Shown here piece by piece: positions 26,460 to 37,100 of a stretch of DNA of 64,000 nucleotides. The stretch comes from Pseudomonas sp. 14P_8.1_Bac3 (GTDB taxonomy: Bacteria; Pseudomonadota; Gammaproteobacteria; Pseudomonadales; Pseudomonadaceae): contig NZ_JANLOD010000050.1 in the NCBI RefSeq assembly GCF_025466085.1, positions 1 through 64,000 of the forward strand, in the 5' to 3' direction. The notes below the pieces were generated by a model, which saw only the letters and a list, made by a program, of their open reading frames with translations, was not told the origin of the DNA and made no database searches. Position 1 is the stretch's first letter. Each line of letters starts with the position of its first letter. The translations under genes were made by a program, and so were the position numbers.

Positions 26460-27929
26460 ATGCTGCGTATCAGCCAAGAAGCTCTGACATTCGACGACAT
26501 TCTCCTAGTGCCCGGTTATTCCGAGGTGCTTCCTAACGAAGTCAGTCTCAAGACCCGCCTAACCCGTGGCATCGAGCTGAACATTCCCCTGGTTTCTGCC
26601 GCCATGGACACCGTCACTGAAGCCCGACTGGCAATCGCCATGGCTCAGGAAGGTGGTATCGGCATCATCCACAAGAACATGACCATCGAGCAGCAAGCTG
26701 CCGAAGTCCGCAAGGTCAAGAAGTTCGAAGCCGGCGTCGTCAAGGATCCGATCACCATCGAGGCTGACGCCACGGTCCGTGATCTGTTCGAACTGACCCG
26801 CATGCACAACATTTCCGGCGTTCCGGTGCTGCACGATGGCGACTTGGTCGGCATCGTCACTTCCCGTGACGTACGTTTCGAAAACCGTCTGGACGCCAGT
26901 GTCCGTGAAGTGATGACGCCTAAAGAGCGTCTGGTCACGGTCAAGGAAGGCGCCGACAAGAACGACGTTCGCGAGCTGCTGCACAAGCACCGCATCGAAC
27001 GCGTGCTGATCGTCGACGACAAGTTCGCCCTCAAGGGCATGATGACCGTCAACGATATCGAAAAAGCCAAGGCTTACCCGCTGGCCAGCAAGGACGACCA
27101 GGGTCGTCTGCGCGTTGGCGCGGCGGTCGGCACCGGTAAAGACACCGGCGATCGCGTCGCCGCGCTGGTCAATGCCGGCGTTGACGTGGTGGTGGTCGAC
27201 ACCGCCCACGGTCACTCCAAAGGCGTGATCGACCGCGTTCGCTGGGTCAAGCAGAATTTCCCTGACGTGCAGGTCATCGGCGGCAACATTGCCACCGGCG
27301 CTGCCGCCAAGGCCCTGGCCGAAGCCGGCGCCGATGCGGTCAAGGTCGGTATCGGCCCTGGCTCGATCTGCACCACCCGTATCGTCGCCGGTGTCGGCGT
27401 TCCGCAAATCAGTGCCATCGCCAACGTCGCCGCTGCCCTTGAAGGCACTGGCGTACCGTTGATCGCCGACGGCGGCATCCGCTTCTCCGGTGACCTGTCC
27501 AAGGCCATCGTTGCCGGTGCGTCCTGCGTGATGATGGGCTCGATGTTCGCCGGTACTGAAGAAGCGCCGGGCGAGATTGAACTGTTCCAGGGGCGTTCGT
27601 ACAAGGCTTACCGCGGCATGGGTTCGCTGGGCGCCATGTCCCAGGCCCAGGGCTCTTCCGACCGTTATTTCCAGGACTCCTCCGCGGGTGCCGAGAAGCT
27701 GGTTCCGGAAGGCATCGAAGGGCGCGTTCCCTACAAGGGCAGCCTGAGCGCCATCATCCATCAACTGATGGGCGGCCTGCGTTCCTCGATGGGCTACACC
27801 GGCAGTGCCGACATCGAAGAAATGCGCACCAAGCCTGAGTTCGTGCGGATCACCGGTGCTGGCATGGCCGAGTCCCACGTCCACGACGTACAGATCACCA
27901 AAGAAGCGCCAAACTACCGCGTAGGTTGA
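26460..27929 (+). CDS. guaB: Inosine-5'-monophosphate dehydrogenase GuaB
   Basis: GuaB oxidises IMP to XMP with NAD, the rate-limiting step of guanine nucleotide synthesis. The 489-residue protein has the catalytic TIM barrel interrupted by two CBS domains (about residues 95-205) and the active-site loop GPGSICTTRIVAGVG with its catalytic cysteine, then YKAYRGMGSLGAM. The ATG at 26460 (MLRISQEALTFDD) is used; the frame is open upstream through the promoter, which rules out the earlier start. Forms an operon with guaA. Confidence 0.98.
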   Translation: MLRISQEALTFDDILLVPGYSEVLPNEVSLKTRLTRGIELNIPLVSAAMDTVTEARLAIAMAQEGGIGIIHKNMTIEQQAAEVRKVKKFEAGVVKDPITIEADATVRDLFELTRMHNISGVPVLHDGDLVGIVTSRDVRFENRLDASVREVMTPKERLVTVKEGADKNDVRELLHKHRIERVLIVDDKFALKGMMTVNDIEKAKAYPLASKDDQGRLRVGAAVGTGKDTGDRVAALVNAGVDVVVVDTAHGHSKGVIDRVRWVKQNFPDVQVIGGNIATGAAAKALAEAGADAVKVGIGPGSICTTRIVAGVGVPQISAIANVAAALEGTGVPLIADGGIRFSGDLSKAIVAGASCVMMGSMFAGTEEAPGEIELFQGRSYKAYRGMGSLGAMSQAQGSSDRYFQDSSAGAEKLVPEGIEGRVPYKGSLSAIIHQLMGGLRSSMGYTGSADIEEMRTKPEFVRITGAGMAESHVHDVQITKEAPNYRVG

Positions 27930-27954
27930 GGCTTCAAGCAAAACGTTAAGTAAC

Positions 27955-27977
27955 CGGGGCTGTTTTATTCAGCCCCG
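27955..27977 (+). other. Hairpin between guaB and guaA
   Basis: CGGGGCTG (27955-27962) pairs with CAGCCCCG (27970-27977) around TTTTATT. No T run follows, so it may be an RNA-stabilising or attenuating hairpin rather than a full terminator. Confidence 0.5.
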
Positions 27978-28028
27978 AGTTGTTTCTGAATCACGACTGT
28001 TTCTGAATGACTTAGACGAGACTGAATC

Positions 28029-29606
28029 ATGGCCCTCGACATCCACGCTCACCGCATCCTGATCCTCGATTTCGGTTCCCAGTACACCCAGCTGATTGCC
28101 CGCCGCGTGCGTGAAATCGGCGTGTACTGCGAACTGCATCCGTTCGACATGGATGACGAAGCGATTCGCGAATTCGCTCCAAAAGGCGTCATTCTCGCCG
28201 GCGGCCCCGAGTCCGTGCACGTCGCCGACAGCCCGCGCTGCCCGCAAGCGGTGTTTGACCTGGGCGTACCGGTCTTCGGTATCTGCTACGGCATGCAGAC
28301 CATGGCTGAACAGCTGGGTGGCAAGGTTGAAGGTTCCGAGCTGCGTGAGTTCGGTTACGCCCGTGTCGACGTGGTCGGCAAGAGCCGTCTGCTGGATGGC
28401 ATCGAAGACCACATCGACGCCGACGGCCTGTTCGGCCTCGACGTCTGGATGAGCCACGGTGACAAGGTCACCAAGATGCCGCAGGAATTCCACATCCTGG
28501 CCAGCACCCCGAGCTGCCCGATTGCCGGCATGTTCGACGACGCTCGCGGCTACTACGGCGTGCAATTCCACCCGGAAGTGACCCACACCAAGCAGGGCGG
28601 TCGCATCCTCTCGCGCTTCATCCTCGACATCTGCGGCTGTGAAGCCCTGTGGACCCCGTCGAAGATCGCTGAAGACGCCATCGCCCAGGTTCGCGCCCAG
28701 GTCGGCACCGACAACGTCCTGCTCGGCCTGTCCGGCGGCGTGGACTCTTCCGTCGTTGCTGCACTGCTGCACAAGGCCATCGGCGATCAACTGACCTGCG
28801 TCTTTGTCGACAACGGCCTGCTGCGTCTGCACGAAGGCGAGCAAGTGATGGCCATGTTCGCCGAGAACATGGGCGTCAAAGTGATCCGCGCCAACGCTGA
28901 AGATCAGTTCCTGAACAACCTGGCCGGCGAGTCCGACCCGGAGAAGAAGCGCAAGATCATTGGCCGTACCTTCATCGACGTCTTCGATGCCCAGTCCAAC
29001 AAACTGGACAACATCAAGTACCTCGCTCAGGGCACCATTTACCCGGACGTGATCGAATCGGCTGGCGCGAAAAGCGGCAAGGCCCACGTGATCAAGTCGC
29101 ACCACAACGTGGGCGGCCTGCCGGAAGAGATGAACCTGAAACTGGTCGAGCCGTTGCGCGAACTGTTCAAGGACGAAGTTCGTCGTCTGGGCCTGGAACT
29201 GGGCCTGCCGTACGACATGGTCTACCGTCACCCGTTCCCGGGCCCGGGCCTGGGCGTGCGGATTCTCGGTGAAGTGAAGAAGGAATACGCCGACCTGCTG
29301 CGTCGCGCCGACCACATCTTCATCGAAGAACTGCGCAAGGCCGACTGGTACCACAAGGTCAGCCAGGCGTTCGTGGTGTTCCAGCCAGTGAAATCGGTTG
29401 GCGTTGTCGGCGATGGCCGTCGTTACGCCTGGGTCGTGGCCCTGCGTGCCGTGGAAACCATCGACTTCATGACCGCGCGTTGGGCACACCTGCCTTACGA
29501 ACTGCTGGAAACCGTCAGCGGCCGCATCATCAACGAAATCGAAGGCATCTCCCGCGTCACTTACGACGTGTCGAGCAAGCCGCCGGCGACGATTGAGTGG
29601 GAATGA
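28029..29606 (+). CDS. guaA: GMP synthase (glutamine-hydrolysing)
   Basis: GuaA aminates XMP to GMP using glutamine. The 525-residue protein has a class I amidotransferase domain (catalytic Cys in GICYGMQTMA, His/Glu in GVQFHPEVTHT), an ATP pyrophosphatase domain with the P-loop-like GLSGGVDSSVVAALL, and a C-terminal dimerisation domain ending in PPATIEWE. It follows guaB by 99 bases and ends the purine operon; a strong terminator follows. Confidence 0.98.
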   Translation: MALDIHAHRILILDFGSQYTQLIARRVREIGVYCELHPFDMDDEAIREFAPKGVILAGGPESVHVADSPRCPQAVFDLGVPVFGICYGMQTMAEQLGGKVEGSELREFGYARVDVVGKSRLLDGIEDHIDADGLFGLDVWMSHGDKVTKMPQEFHILASTPSCPIAGMFDDARGYYGVQFHPEVTHTKQGGRILSRFILDICGCEALWTPSKIAEDAIAQVRAQVGTDNVLLGLSGGVDSSVVAALLHKAIGDQLTCVFVDNGLLRLHEGEQVMAMFAENMGVKVIRANAEDQFLNNLAGESDPEKKRKIIGRTFIDVFDAQSNKLDNIKYLAQGTIYPDVIESAGAKSGKAHVIKSHHNVGGLPEEMNLKLVEPLRELFKDEVRRLGLELGLPYDMVYRHPFPGPGLGVRILGEVKKEYADLLRRADHIFIEELRKADWYHKVSQAFVVFQPVKSVGVVGDGRRYAWVVALRAVETIDFMTARWAHLPYELLETVSGRIINEIEGISRVTYDVSSKPPATIEWE

Positions 29607-29649
29607 TCCTGCCCACGGCTTAACGGCCTACCCATAGCCACAACAAAAC

Positions 29650-29681
29650 GGCCGCGTGAACACTGCTCACGCGGCCTTTTT
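29650..29681. terminator. Terminator between convergent guaA and toxin gene
   Basis: GGCCGCGTGA (29650-29659) pairs with TCACGCGGCC (29667-29676), followed by TTTTT. The left side has AAAAC, giving a weaker U tract for the minus-strand toxin transcript as well. Confidence 0.88.
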
Positions 29682-29702
29682 GTGCGCGGTTAAAACGTTC
29701 GA

Positions 29703-32700
29703 TCAACTGGCCGGTGTCATCCCTCGATCGTTCAGCGCATCAAGCAACGCCGTCATGCTGTCGAAGCGTTTCCTGTGCAGCGTCGGCCAGGCGGGGCGCT
29801 CGATGTAGAAGCGTCCGGACTCAAAGTCAATGGGCGTCCGCGCAAGGAGGTTGTCTCGTCCCCGGTGAACCAGCCAAATCCCGTCGGGCTCTCTCTTCAG
29901 GGTGTACATCCCCGGGCGGCTCAGCAACTGCTCGATGTCTGATGTGGAGCGTGCCATGAACGGCGTGGAGATTTGCAAGCGAAGATCGCTCTTGGCCAGG
30001 CCTGTCGGCCTGTCATCGTCATCGACGAAGGTTCTGCCCGGGTCCGGTTCGTATCCACGCGATTTCCCCTTGGCCACGTCCTCGATACGCAGCCCGACAG
30101 CCTCACTCAGTTCACTGACCCCAGTGACGCCCTCATAGGTGTTGGCGTGGGAGTTGCCCATCAGGGCCACCCACTTGTGTGGCCCGCGCACGGCTTGATC
30201 GGCGTCGATGACCGTGTGGGCGTAAAAATTCATCATCTGCTGCCGGGTCGTTTGATTGAGGTCGTACATGCCTTCGAGTCGATAACTGGCCATGCAGTCA
30301 AGGGCCTGGATCCGTATGCCATGGCGGTTGGCTTCCTTCACCAGCTCAAGGAAATTGAAACGCTGTGATGGATCGGTCATGTGCCCCTGATCCAGGCCTT
30401 GCAAATAAAGTTCAAGGTCTCTGGGCATGACCGAGGTGCTGGCGAAGTTATCCAGCGCCGCCTGATGGAAGTCCGTGAACAGATGCTCCATGTACAGGGT
30501 TTTCACGCCCTTGCGGGACAGCGTCGGCATCTGTTCGATCAACCATTGTTTGCTGCCGATTTCGGCATGGCTCTCACCGATGACCAGCCCGTTGAAATGT
30601 TCGATCCACCAATCGATGAATGACTCGGCGCTGGACGCCGGGTCAATGGTCGGTATCGCCGGGCGCTGCGCAAGACCCAGATCGGCATAAAAACCGGTGG
30701 CCGCTTCATGCAGTTTTTTGCGCAGGGCTTTGAAGGCTTGCACCGGTGAGTCGCTGCTGAAACTGGAGACATCGTCGCGCAGTGTTCGGTCGCCAGGGGC
30801 CACAGCGGTTTGCTTCAGTTTCCCGCGAAGCGGTAGCGGAACTTCATAGGGCGAACGAAACAACGCGGTGTCGGGCAGCGTCGTTTCCGCGCTGGCGATC
30901 GCGCTCGTGTCGGAGGTGGATGGTGTCGGTTCGCGCACCGGCGATGGTCCCGCCAGAGGATCGATACGCACACGCCTCAGCGACAGGCCTTCATCCTCCA
31001 GGGCCAAGGCCAGTTCGTGCACGCTGTCAAAATGACGGCCACTGACCGAACTCCATCGCGGGCGAACGATGAAAAAGCCGCCGGCGTCGTGCTGGATCTG
31101 CGTATGCACCAATGACCCGTCGCCGCTGCGATGAATGAGCGTGGCGGAGTCCTGAATCATGAACATGCCGCTTCTGGGCAAGGCGTTCTCGAGACTGGTG
31201 GCGGTGATCGTTGGCGGCGGGGCGTCCAGTTGCAGGCGCAGGTCGCTCTTGAGCAGATCGATGGGATTACCCATCAGGTCTCTTACTTTTTTGCCCGGAT
31301 CGGCCGACAGCCCGCCGGCCTTGACCACGGGCAATTCTTCCACGCGAAGGGAGACGGCACCCTCCAGTTCGCTGACGCCGGCGACGCGATCGAAGCGGCT
31401 GGCGCGTTCCTCATCGACCAACGCCACCCAGCGATTGGCCCCGCGCGCGGCCTGGTCAGCGCGGATCGCCGTGTCGGAAAAGTAGTTCATCATCTTGCGG
31501 CTGCTGCCCTCCGTGGTGCGCTCCATGCGCGGGAAGCGGCGGCTGGCCATGCAATCGATGGCTTGCACGCGGATATGGTTTTTCTGCGCCGCCTTGACCA
31601 GCGCCGTGTAGCTGTGGGGGCCGGTCGGATCGCTGCCGAAGCGGCTGTCCAGGGTTTGCAGCGACTCCTCGAGCGCGGTCGGCATCTTCCCGGTCCGATG
31701 GAAAAGATCGAGATCCGCTTGATGGAAATCGGTCAGCAGATGATCCACATACAACGTCCTGACCTTCTGCTTGTTCAGCAGCTTGAAGTTGTCGATCAGC
31801 ACTTGCCGGGCGCCTGTGCCCGAAGTGTCCTGACCGATCACCAGACCGGGCGCTGCCTTGAACAGGCGCTTGCTCATGTCAGCGAACGGGGTCGATGGTT
31901 TGAATATCGGCACCGCTGGACGTGGCGGTATGTTCGGGGCGCTGTAAAAGTCGATGGCGTCGTCATACAGGCTGCGGCGCAGCGTCTTGAAATCCTGATA
32001 AAGACTGTCGCTGCCGTGCACGCTGTCCAGCGGAAACTCCTCCACACGGGCTTCTGCCAGCGGCCGCAGCACCGTTGTCGACGTCGGCGGAACGTCATAC
32101 GGCATCGATGGCGTCGCGGTCTCGGGCAGCGGACCGGCCGTGTGTCCCCAAGGCCAGTCACCGAAGATTTTCATGCCACCGCGCAGGCCGGGGCGCGCGA
32201 CCGGTTGCCATTTCAGCGCCTCGTTCAAGCGCACCGGCACGTTGCGGTAAAACGAATGGGGGTGCGCCGGGTCGACGATCACCCAGCCGCGCATCTGCTC
32301 GACATAACGAACCTGATAGAAACCGTCGCCCGCGGCACGACGCATGTAGATGTAGTGCTTGCCTGACGGGGTCTGGATGATCCCTTGCAGTTTCGGATGT
32401 CCGCTGTCGGCGAGTGTGGCTTCGGTGATGGTGGTTTTGAAGGACGCGAGAAAATCCTCGGGCGCAGCGGGGAGCACCTGTTTCGGCGCGATCTGTTCCA
32501 GCGTCGGCAGCGGGGTGCGGGCCTGATCGGCCAGGAGCAGATGCTCTTCTTCCTCGATGAGCATCGAGGTTTCGGCGATCTCCGGCAGTTCGTGGCCCTT
32601 GAGGAAGGTGGCGTTGAACAGCGTATCGATGGCGGTGAAAATCGCTGCGGTCACCGCCGACTTTCGCGCCCCCGGGGTTTTGCCGTAGACCGCCTGATCG

Positions 32701-33989
32701 ATCTGCAGGCCGACGTTGGCAATGCCCGCACCGACCACCGCCAGCGCGACCGGCCAACCCACCGCCGCCATGGGGCCGAACATTTTGTTGAAAGCGTTCA
32801 GGTAACCGATCCACAGTTTTTTACGCAGCTCGCCGTTGGAATGCATCATGAACTCGGCGTCGCTGATCATCCGGGCATGGGTCGCCTGCGCCAAAAACGT
32901 GAACGCATCCCCGTTCAGCGCTTCGGCGCTGTGTTCAACCAGCTGATGATCGTTGCTGTGCCAGGTGCTGGTCAGCAGGTCCAGCACATGATTGAGCCCG
33001 ACGTTTTCGATGTGCGGTTCACGGAACAGCAGGGCAACGAGATTTGCCCCCGGATTGCCCAGAGAGAGCCAACTCCGCTTGGCGCTCTGGCGCGAGGAGG
33101 TGTCCTCCATGATGTCGTGGTCGGCGACTTGAAAGTGCGCCATGAAGCGCTTGCGGTCGGAGGGTTTCTTGATTTTCGACAGGACCCACCAATGCACGTG
33201 GCGATCAGACTGCAGGGCGTGCACGCCCCAGACTTCTCCGGGGGTATAGATCATCTTTCTGCCCCGGGCATCGACGATGCACAGGATGTCGGTGGCCACG
33301 AATCCGCCGATCTTCAGCAGGCTGACCCGTATGCCCTTGGCTGGCGGGGCTTCGTCTTCGAGCATCTGGCGCGTCACCGGCCAGCGGACGTTGCCCGCCA
33401 CGGCGTTGACCACAATCTTGAAGTTTTCGTCCGAGAGTCGCCCTCTTTCACGGTCCTCCATGGCCTTGGCGAGGAAGGTGCATTTGGCCAGGGTGCGGAA
33501 GGTCTTGTCGTGTTTGTGCCAGAACGATTGGATTTTTTTCCGGTAGCGATCGACGAAGTTGATCTCCCAAAAAACCTTCAGCACATCTTTGGCATGCAGC
33601 CGCACTTCATTGGTTTGGTCATAAGTGCCGGCATCCGGTCCGGCGATGTAGAAACCGGCGTAGGCGTCGAGCAGGTCGGCGTTGTCCTGGTCGTGCACGC
33701 TGAAGCGCTGGATGACCAGTTGCGGCAGGGTCATCGATTCGCGTGGGGTTTCAAGCCGGTGTTCCCAGCCGGTGAAGGTCAGCGGGTTGCTTTGGGCGGC
33801 GCGAAAGCGGTGGAAGTAAACCTGCTCGGGCGCCAGGTGGGTCAGGTCATGTCTGGCAAGTATGTCCCGGGCGATGGCGCAGGCCATTTCATACATATCG
33901 GGACAGGCTTCGACCATTGTCGGAACCAGTGATTTGAGTGCCTCTCGGTCAGCGGCGTTGGGCAGTGTGGCGTCTTGAGTCGTGTCCAC
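29703..33989 (-). CDS. Giant DUF6543-type toxin with two EreA/TIKI-fold modules, the second one intact
   Basis: A 1428-residue toxin-like protein without a Sec signal. Residues about 10-400 resemble the dermonecrotic-toxin-like DUF6543 region of Pseudomonas proteins (landmarks VYFHRFRAAQS, QDNADLLDAYAGFY, WWVLSKI). A hydrophobic stretch follows (about 403-437, FGPMAAVGWPVALAVVGAGI). The C-terminal half is a duplication of about 400 residues (629-1043 and 1044-1428), each unit with an EreA/ChaN/TIKI-like module and a closing module of about 90 residues (RPxW...SGxxF). In unit 2 the Glu1139-x-His1141 (GESH), Glu1168 (YMEHL) and His1281 (GNSH) pattern is close to that of MARTX RRSP (Glu3900, His3902, Glu3930, His4030 from memory). 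Unit 1 has Gln720, Thr722, Asp749 and Arg862 instead. The GTG start at 33989 is chosen for its AAGGA site; a TTG 33 bases upstream is less likely. Target and delivery route unknown. Confidence 0.85.
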   Translation of the reverse strand: MDTTQDATLPNAADREALKSLVPTMVEACPDMYEMACAIARDILARHDLTHLAPEQVYFHRFRAAQSNPLTFTGWEHRLETPRESMTLPQLVIQRFSVHDQDNADLLDAYAGFYIAGPDAGTYDQTNEVRLHAKDVLKVFWEINFVDRYRKKIQSFWHKHDKTFRTLAKCTFLAKAMEDRERGRLSDENFKIVVNAVAGNVRWPVTRQMLEDEAPPAKGIRVSLLKIGGFVATDILCIVDARGRKMIYTPGEVWGVHALQSDRHVHWWVLSKIKKPSDRKRFMAHFQVADHDIMEDTSSRQSAKRSWLSLGNPGANLVALLFREPHIENVGLNHVLDLLTSTWHSNDHQLVEHSAEALNGDAFTFLAQATHARMISDAEFMMHSNGELRKKLWIGYLNAFNKMFGPMAAVGWPVALAVVGAGIANVGLQIDQAVYGKTPGARKSAVTAAIFTAIDTLFNATFLKGHELPEIAETSMLIEEEEHLLLADQARTPLPTLEQIAPKQVLPAAPEDFLASFKTTITEATLADSGHPKLQGIIQTPSGKHYIYMRRAAGDGFYQVRYVEQMRGWVIVDPAHPHSFYRNVPVRLNEALKWQPVARPGLRGGMKIFGDWPWGHTAGPLPETATPSMPYDVPPTSTTVLRPLAEARVEEFPLDSVHGSDSLYQDFKTLRRSLYDDAIDFYSAPNIPPRPAVPIFKPSTPFADMSKRLFKAAPGLVIGQDTSGTGARQVLIDNFKLLNKQKVRTLYVDHLLTDFHQADLDLFHRTGKMPTALEESLQTLDSRFGSDPTGPHSYTALVKAAQKNHIRVQAIDCMASRRFPRMERTTEGSSRKMMNYFSDTAIRADQAARGANRWVALVDEERASRFDRVAGVSELEGAVSLRVEELPVVKAGGLSADPGKKVRDLMGNPIDLLKSDLRLQLDAPPPTITATSLENALPRSGMFMIQDSATLIHRSGDGSLVHTQIQHDAGGFFIVRPRWSSVSGRHFDSVHELALALEDEGLSLRRVRIDPLAGPSPVREPTPSTSDTSAIASAETTLPDTALFRSPYEVPLPLRGKLKQTAVAPGDRTLRDDVSSFSSDSPVQAFKALRKKLHEAATGFYADLGLAQRPAIPTIDPASSAESFIDWWIEHFNGLVIGESHAEIGSKQWLIEQMPTLSRKGVKTLYMEHLFTDFHQAALDNFASTSVMPRDLELYLQGLDQGHMTDPSQRFNFLELVKEANRHGIRIQALDCMASYRLEGMYDLNQTTRQQMMNFYAHTVIDADQAVRGPHKWVALMGNSHANTYEGVTGVSELSEAVGLRIEDVAKGKSRGYEPDPGRTFVDDDDRPTGLAKSDLRLQISTPFMARSTSDIEQLLSRPGMYTLKREPDGIWLVHRGRDNLLARTPIDFESGRFYIERPAWPTLHRKRFDSMTALLDALNDRGMTPAS

Positions 33990-34136
33990 AGGCTTTCCTT
34001 GATCGTGGTGGGTTGAAAACAACCGCGATCATTTCAGGGCGGACGCTGACGGGTCTGTCAGACGGCAGGTCGACGTGGTGTCGTATCGAGTGATGGGGTG
34101 CATGGGAAAACGGCGCTGCACGCGCACGAAGCATGA

Positions 34137-34167
34137 ACCCGCGCGGGCCGAGCGCGGCCCGGCGGGT
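34137..34167. other. Strong GC hairpin between the two toxin genes
   Basis: Inner stem GGGCCG/CGGCCC (34145-34150 with 34155-34160) and outer stem ACCCGC/GCGGGT (34137-34142 with 34162-34167). It lies 23 bases past the stop of the upstream toxin gene, with no U run on the minus strand. Could attenuate or stabilise the message between the two genes. The remaining 150 bases to the next start show no clear promoter. Confidence 0.5.
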
Positions 34168-34189
34168 CGTTGAGGGTGCTAGTGACTGA

Positions 34190-37100
34190 TCATGCCGGCA
34201 CCCGGCTTTGCAGACTCAGCCCTATCGACTTCAGCGCCTTTGACAGCGCTTCCACGCTGGCGAAAGTCACGCCGCTGATGGTGGGCCATGACGGACGAAT
34301 GATGCGGTAGTTGCCATCTGCCATGGCTTCCACGGCGGTGCGGACAACGGAGCCGTTGCTGCTCCGGTGGACCAGGGTGTACGCACCCTCGGTCTTCTCG
34401 AACAGAAACATTCCCTGACGAAACAGCAGGCGCCTGGTTTGCCCTTCCGTCCAGCTCACCGCAGGCGCTTCCATTTGCAAGCGCAGGTCGGCGTGGAAGG
34501 GGTCGACGTTTCCACGCGAAACAGGGCTATGGAAAAAGGGGCCGCGTTCTATCTCAGTGCCAGGGTCCAGATCAATCCGTTGCCCCTGACCCGGATAGAC
34601 TTCTTCGATCCGCAAGCCGATTCCCCCTTCCAGCTCACTCAGCCCCGCGAGCCCGCGAAACGTGTTGGTATTTTCCACGCCGGTCAACACTACCCATTTC
34701 CCGGAGTCGTTCAGCAGTTTGTCCGAGAACATGATTTCGTGGGCCAGGTGGCTGGCGATCATCTGCTCATCCACCGCCGTCTGCGCGATCGGTTTTCGAT
34801 AGTTGGCTGCGCAGTCGATGGCCTGGACACGAACGCCGTGTGCCCTGGCGGTCTTGACCAGTTCCAGCTCATTGAATTGGCCGGCAGGGTCGGTGCCGAG
34901 CCGGGTCAGGTACGCTTCCAGGTCGTTGGACATGACGCCGGTATTGAAATAGTTGTTGAGCTCCGTTTGAGCGAAGTCGGCGAGCAGACGACGCATGTAA
35001 AGGGTTTTTACGCCCTGGCTGGCCAGCGTTGGCATGTCTTCGATCACCAGGCGCATGCTGGTGATCCGGTCCAGGGTTTCACCGATGACCAGCCCCGGTG
35101 CCTCGCTGAGTGCGCGCTCGAACAGCTCACGGAAGGTCGTTGTACTGTCTACCGTCGGGATGGGCGGGCGTGGCGGCAGGTTTTCCCACGGCAGGTTCTG
35201 ATAGAAGCGCCTGGCCGACGAGAGCAGCGTTGCCGCTTTATCGGCGAAATTCACTGCATAGCGATCCGGAATGACCAGCGCCCCGCCGGGACCCATCTGC
35301 ACTTGAACGTGAGTCTCGCGAATGCCCAGCGCCCATTGTCGGAGACTGGCCCTTGCGTGCGGGGCAACGTCGTAGGGCGTTTTGACCAGGCGTGCAGTCC
35401 TTGATGTCGAGGGCTGCGGCGTTTCGGGGGTGTCTGCCACAGGCTGGGTGGCATCGGGTAGTTCGGTCATTTCCAGTTCGACTTCACAGGTTTTGCCCAG
35501 GCATTGCCCGCCGGCCGGCAAACGCAGTTTCGGCATGCGCTCCCATACACCTTCGGCATTCAGGCGAACGGGCAACGAGTGGATGAACTGGTTGGGCCTG
35601 GCCGGATCGATGATGGCCCAATAACCACCGCCCTGGGAGTCGGGGAAGTAGCGCACGTAGTAAGCGGTGTCGTTCATCAAAATCGCGTAAGGCGGATCGG
35701 AATCAAGCGCGTAGATGCCCTGGAATTTCCCCGATTCACTGATCGGCGTTTTGCCGTCGAGCAGCTCGTTGGTTTCAAACGCTTGCGGTATGTCGGACGG
35801 TTTGGCCGCTTCAGCGGGCAGGGCGGATATTTCCTCCGCGGGCGGCAACGCGCCCTCGGTCTGCTCATTAACGGGAGTCTGTTGTTCTGGCGGAGCAGAT
35901 TCATCCAATGCGGATCTGTATTCATCCCATTCGGCGGCTTCAGCAGCGTCGACCTCGGCACCCACTTCCGCTTCCGACCCGACCCCTTTCAGGAACGGCA
36001 GGTTGAACAGTACATCGATGGCACTGAGGACCGCACCGATGACCCCGTCCTTGCGTTCGGAGGCTGTCTTGCCGTTCACCGCCTGATCGATGTTCAGCCC
36101 CATGCTGGCCAGGCTGGCGCCGATCACGGGTAACGCCACTGGCCAGCCGACGGCAGCCATCGGACCAAACAGCTTCAGGCCGGCGCTCAGGTAACCGATC
36201 CATAATTTTTTCCGCAGATCGCCGTTGGAGGTCAGGGATAAATCCGCTTCGGCGAACATCGCCTGGCGGGTCGAGTCGCGCAGCCAGCTGAAGGCATCGG
36301 CGGTGATGGTTTGATCGGTCTGATTGATCAGATGATGGTCGGCATGGCCCCAGGTGCTCACCAGGCGATTCAGCAGGTCAGTGATGTCCTCGCTGATGGC
36401 CTGACGGTCAGCCAGCGAGAAATGATTGAGGAAGGCGCGCCTGGGCGCTTCCTTGTTCATTTGATTGAGGACCCACCAGTGCAGCTCCGACGGCGTTTCA
36501 AACACTTCGAAGGCCTGGGTTTCGCCCGGCACGTAAACGATCTGCCGGCCCTTGGCATCAACGATGCGCAGCAGGTTAGTGGCGACATGGCCGGCAACAT
36601 CCAGCGCGGCGACGTGCAGGCCCTCGCCAGGCGCAGTCTCGGTTTGCAACATGTTCAGCCTGACCGGCCAGGTCAGCGGTCCGATGACTGCCTTGATCGC
36701 GGTTTGAAAATCATCGTCCGACAGTTGGCCGCTGTCCCGTGCCTCCACGGCATGGCTGAGGAAATTGCACTTGGCCAGGGTGCGAAAGTCGCCGGCATAG
36801 TCGTTCCAGAACGTGCGTAATTTGTTGCGATAAATGTCGCTGAAGTTGAGGTCCCAGAACGCCTTCAGTACCTCGTTACCGTGCAGGTGGACTTCATTGG
36901 TTTCGTTGAAATTCTCGGCTTCCGGACCTGCCGTGTAGAACCCGGCATAGAGGTCCAGCAGGTCGGCGTTGTCCTGATCGGTGGCGCGGAAGCGATGAAT
37001 GACCAGTTGCGTCAGGGTCAGGGATTCATAGGGTTTTTCGAGGCTGTGCTGCCAGCCGGTGAACGACGTCGAACTGCTTTGCGCCGCCTTGAACCGGTGG

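Noticed and set aside
27955..27977. Hairpin between guaB and guaA as a terminator
   Set aside because: No U run follows and guaA needs read-through; recorded as a hairpin only.
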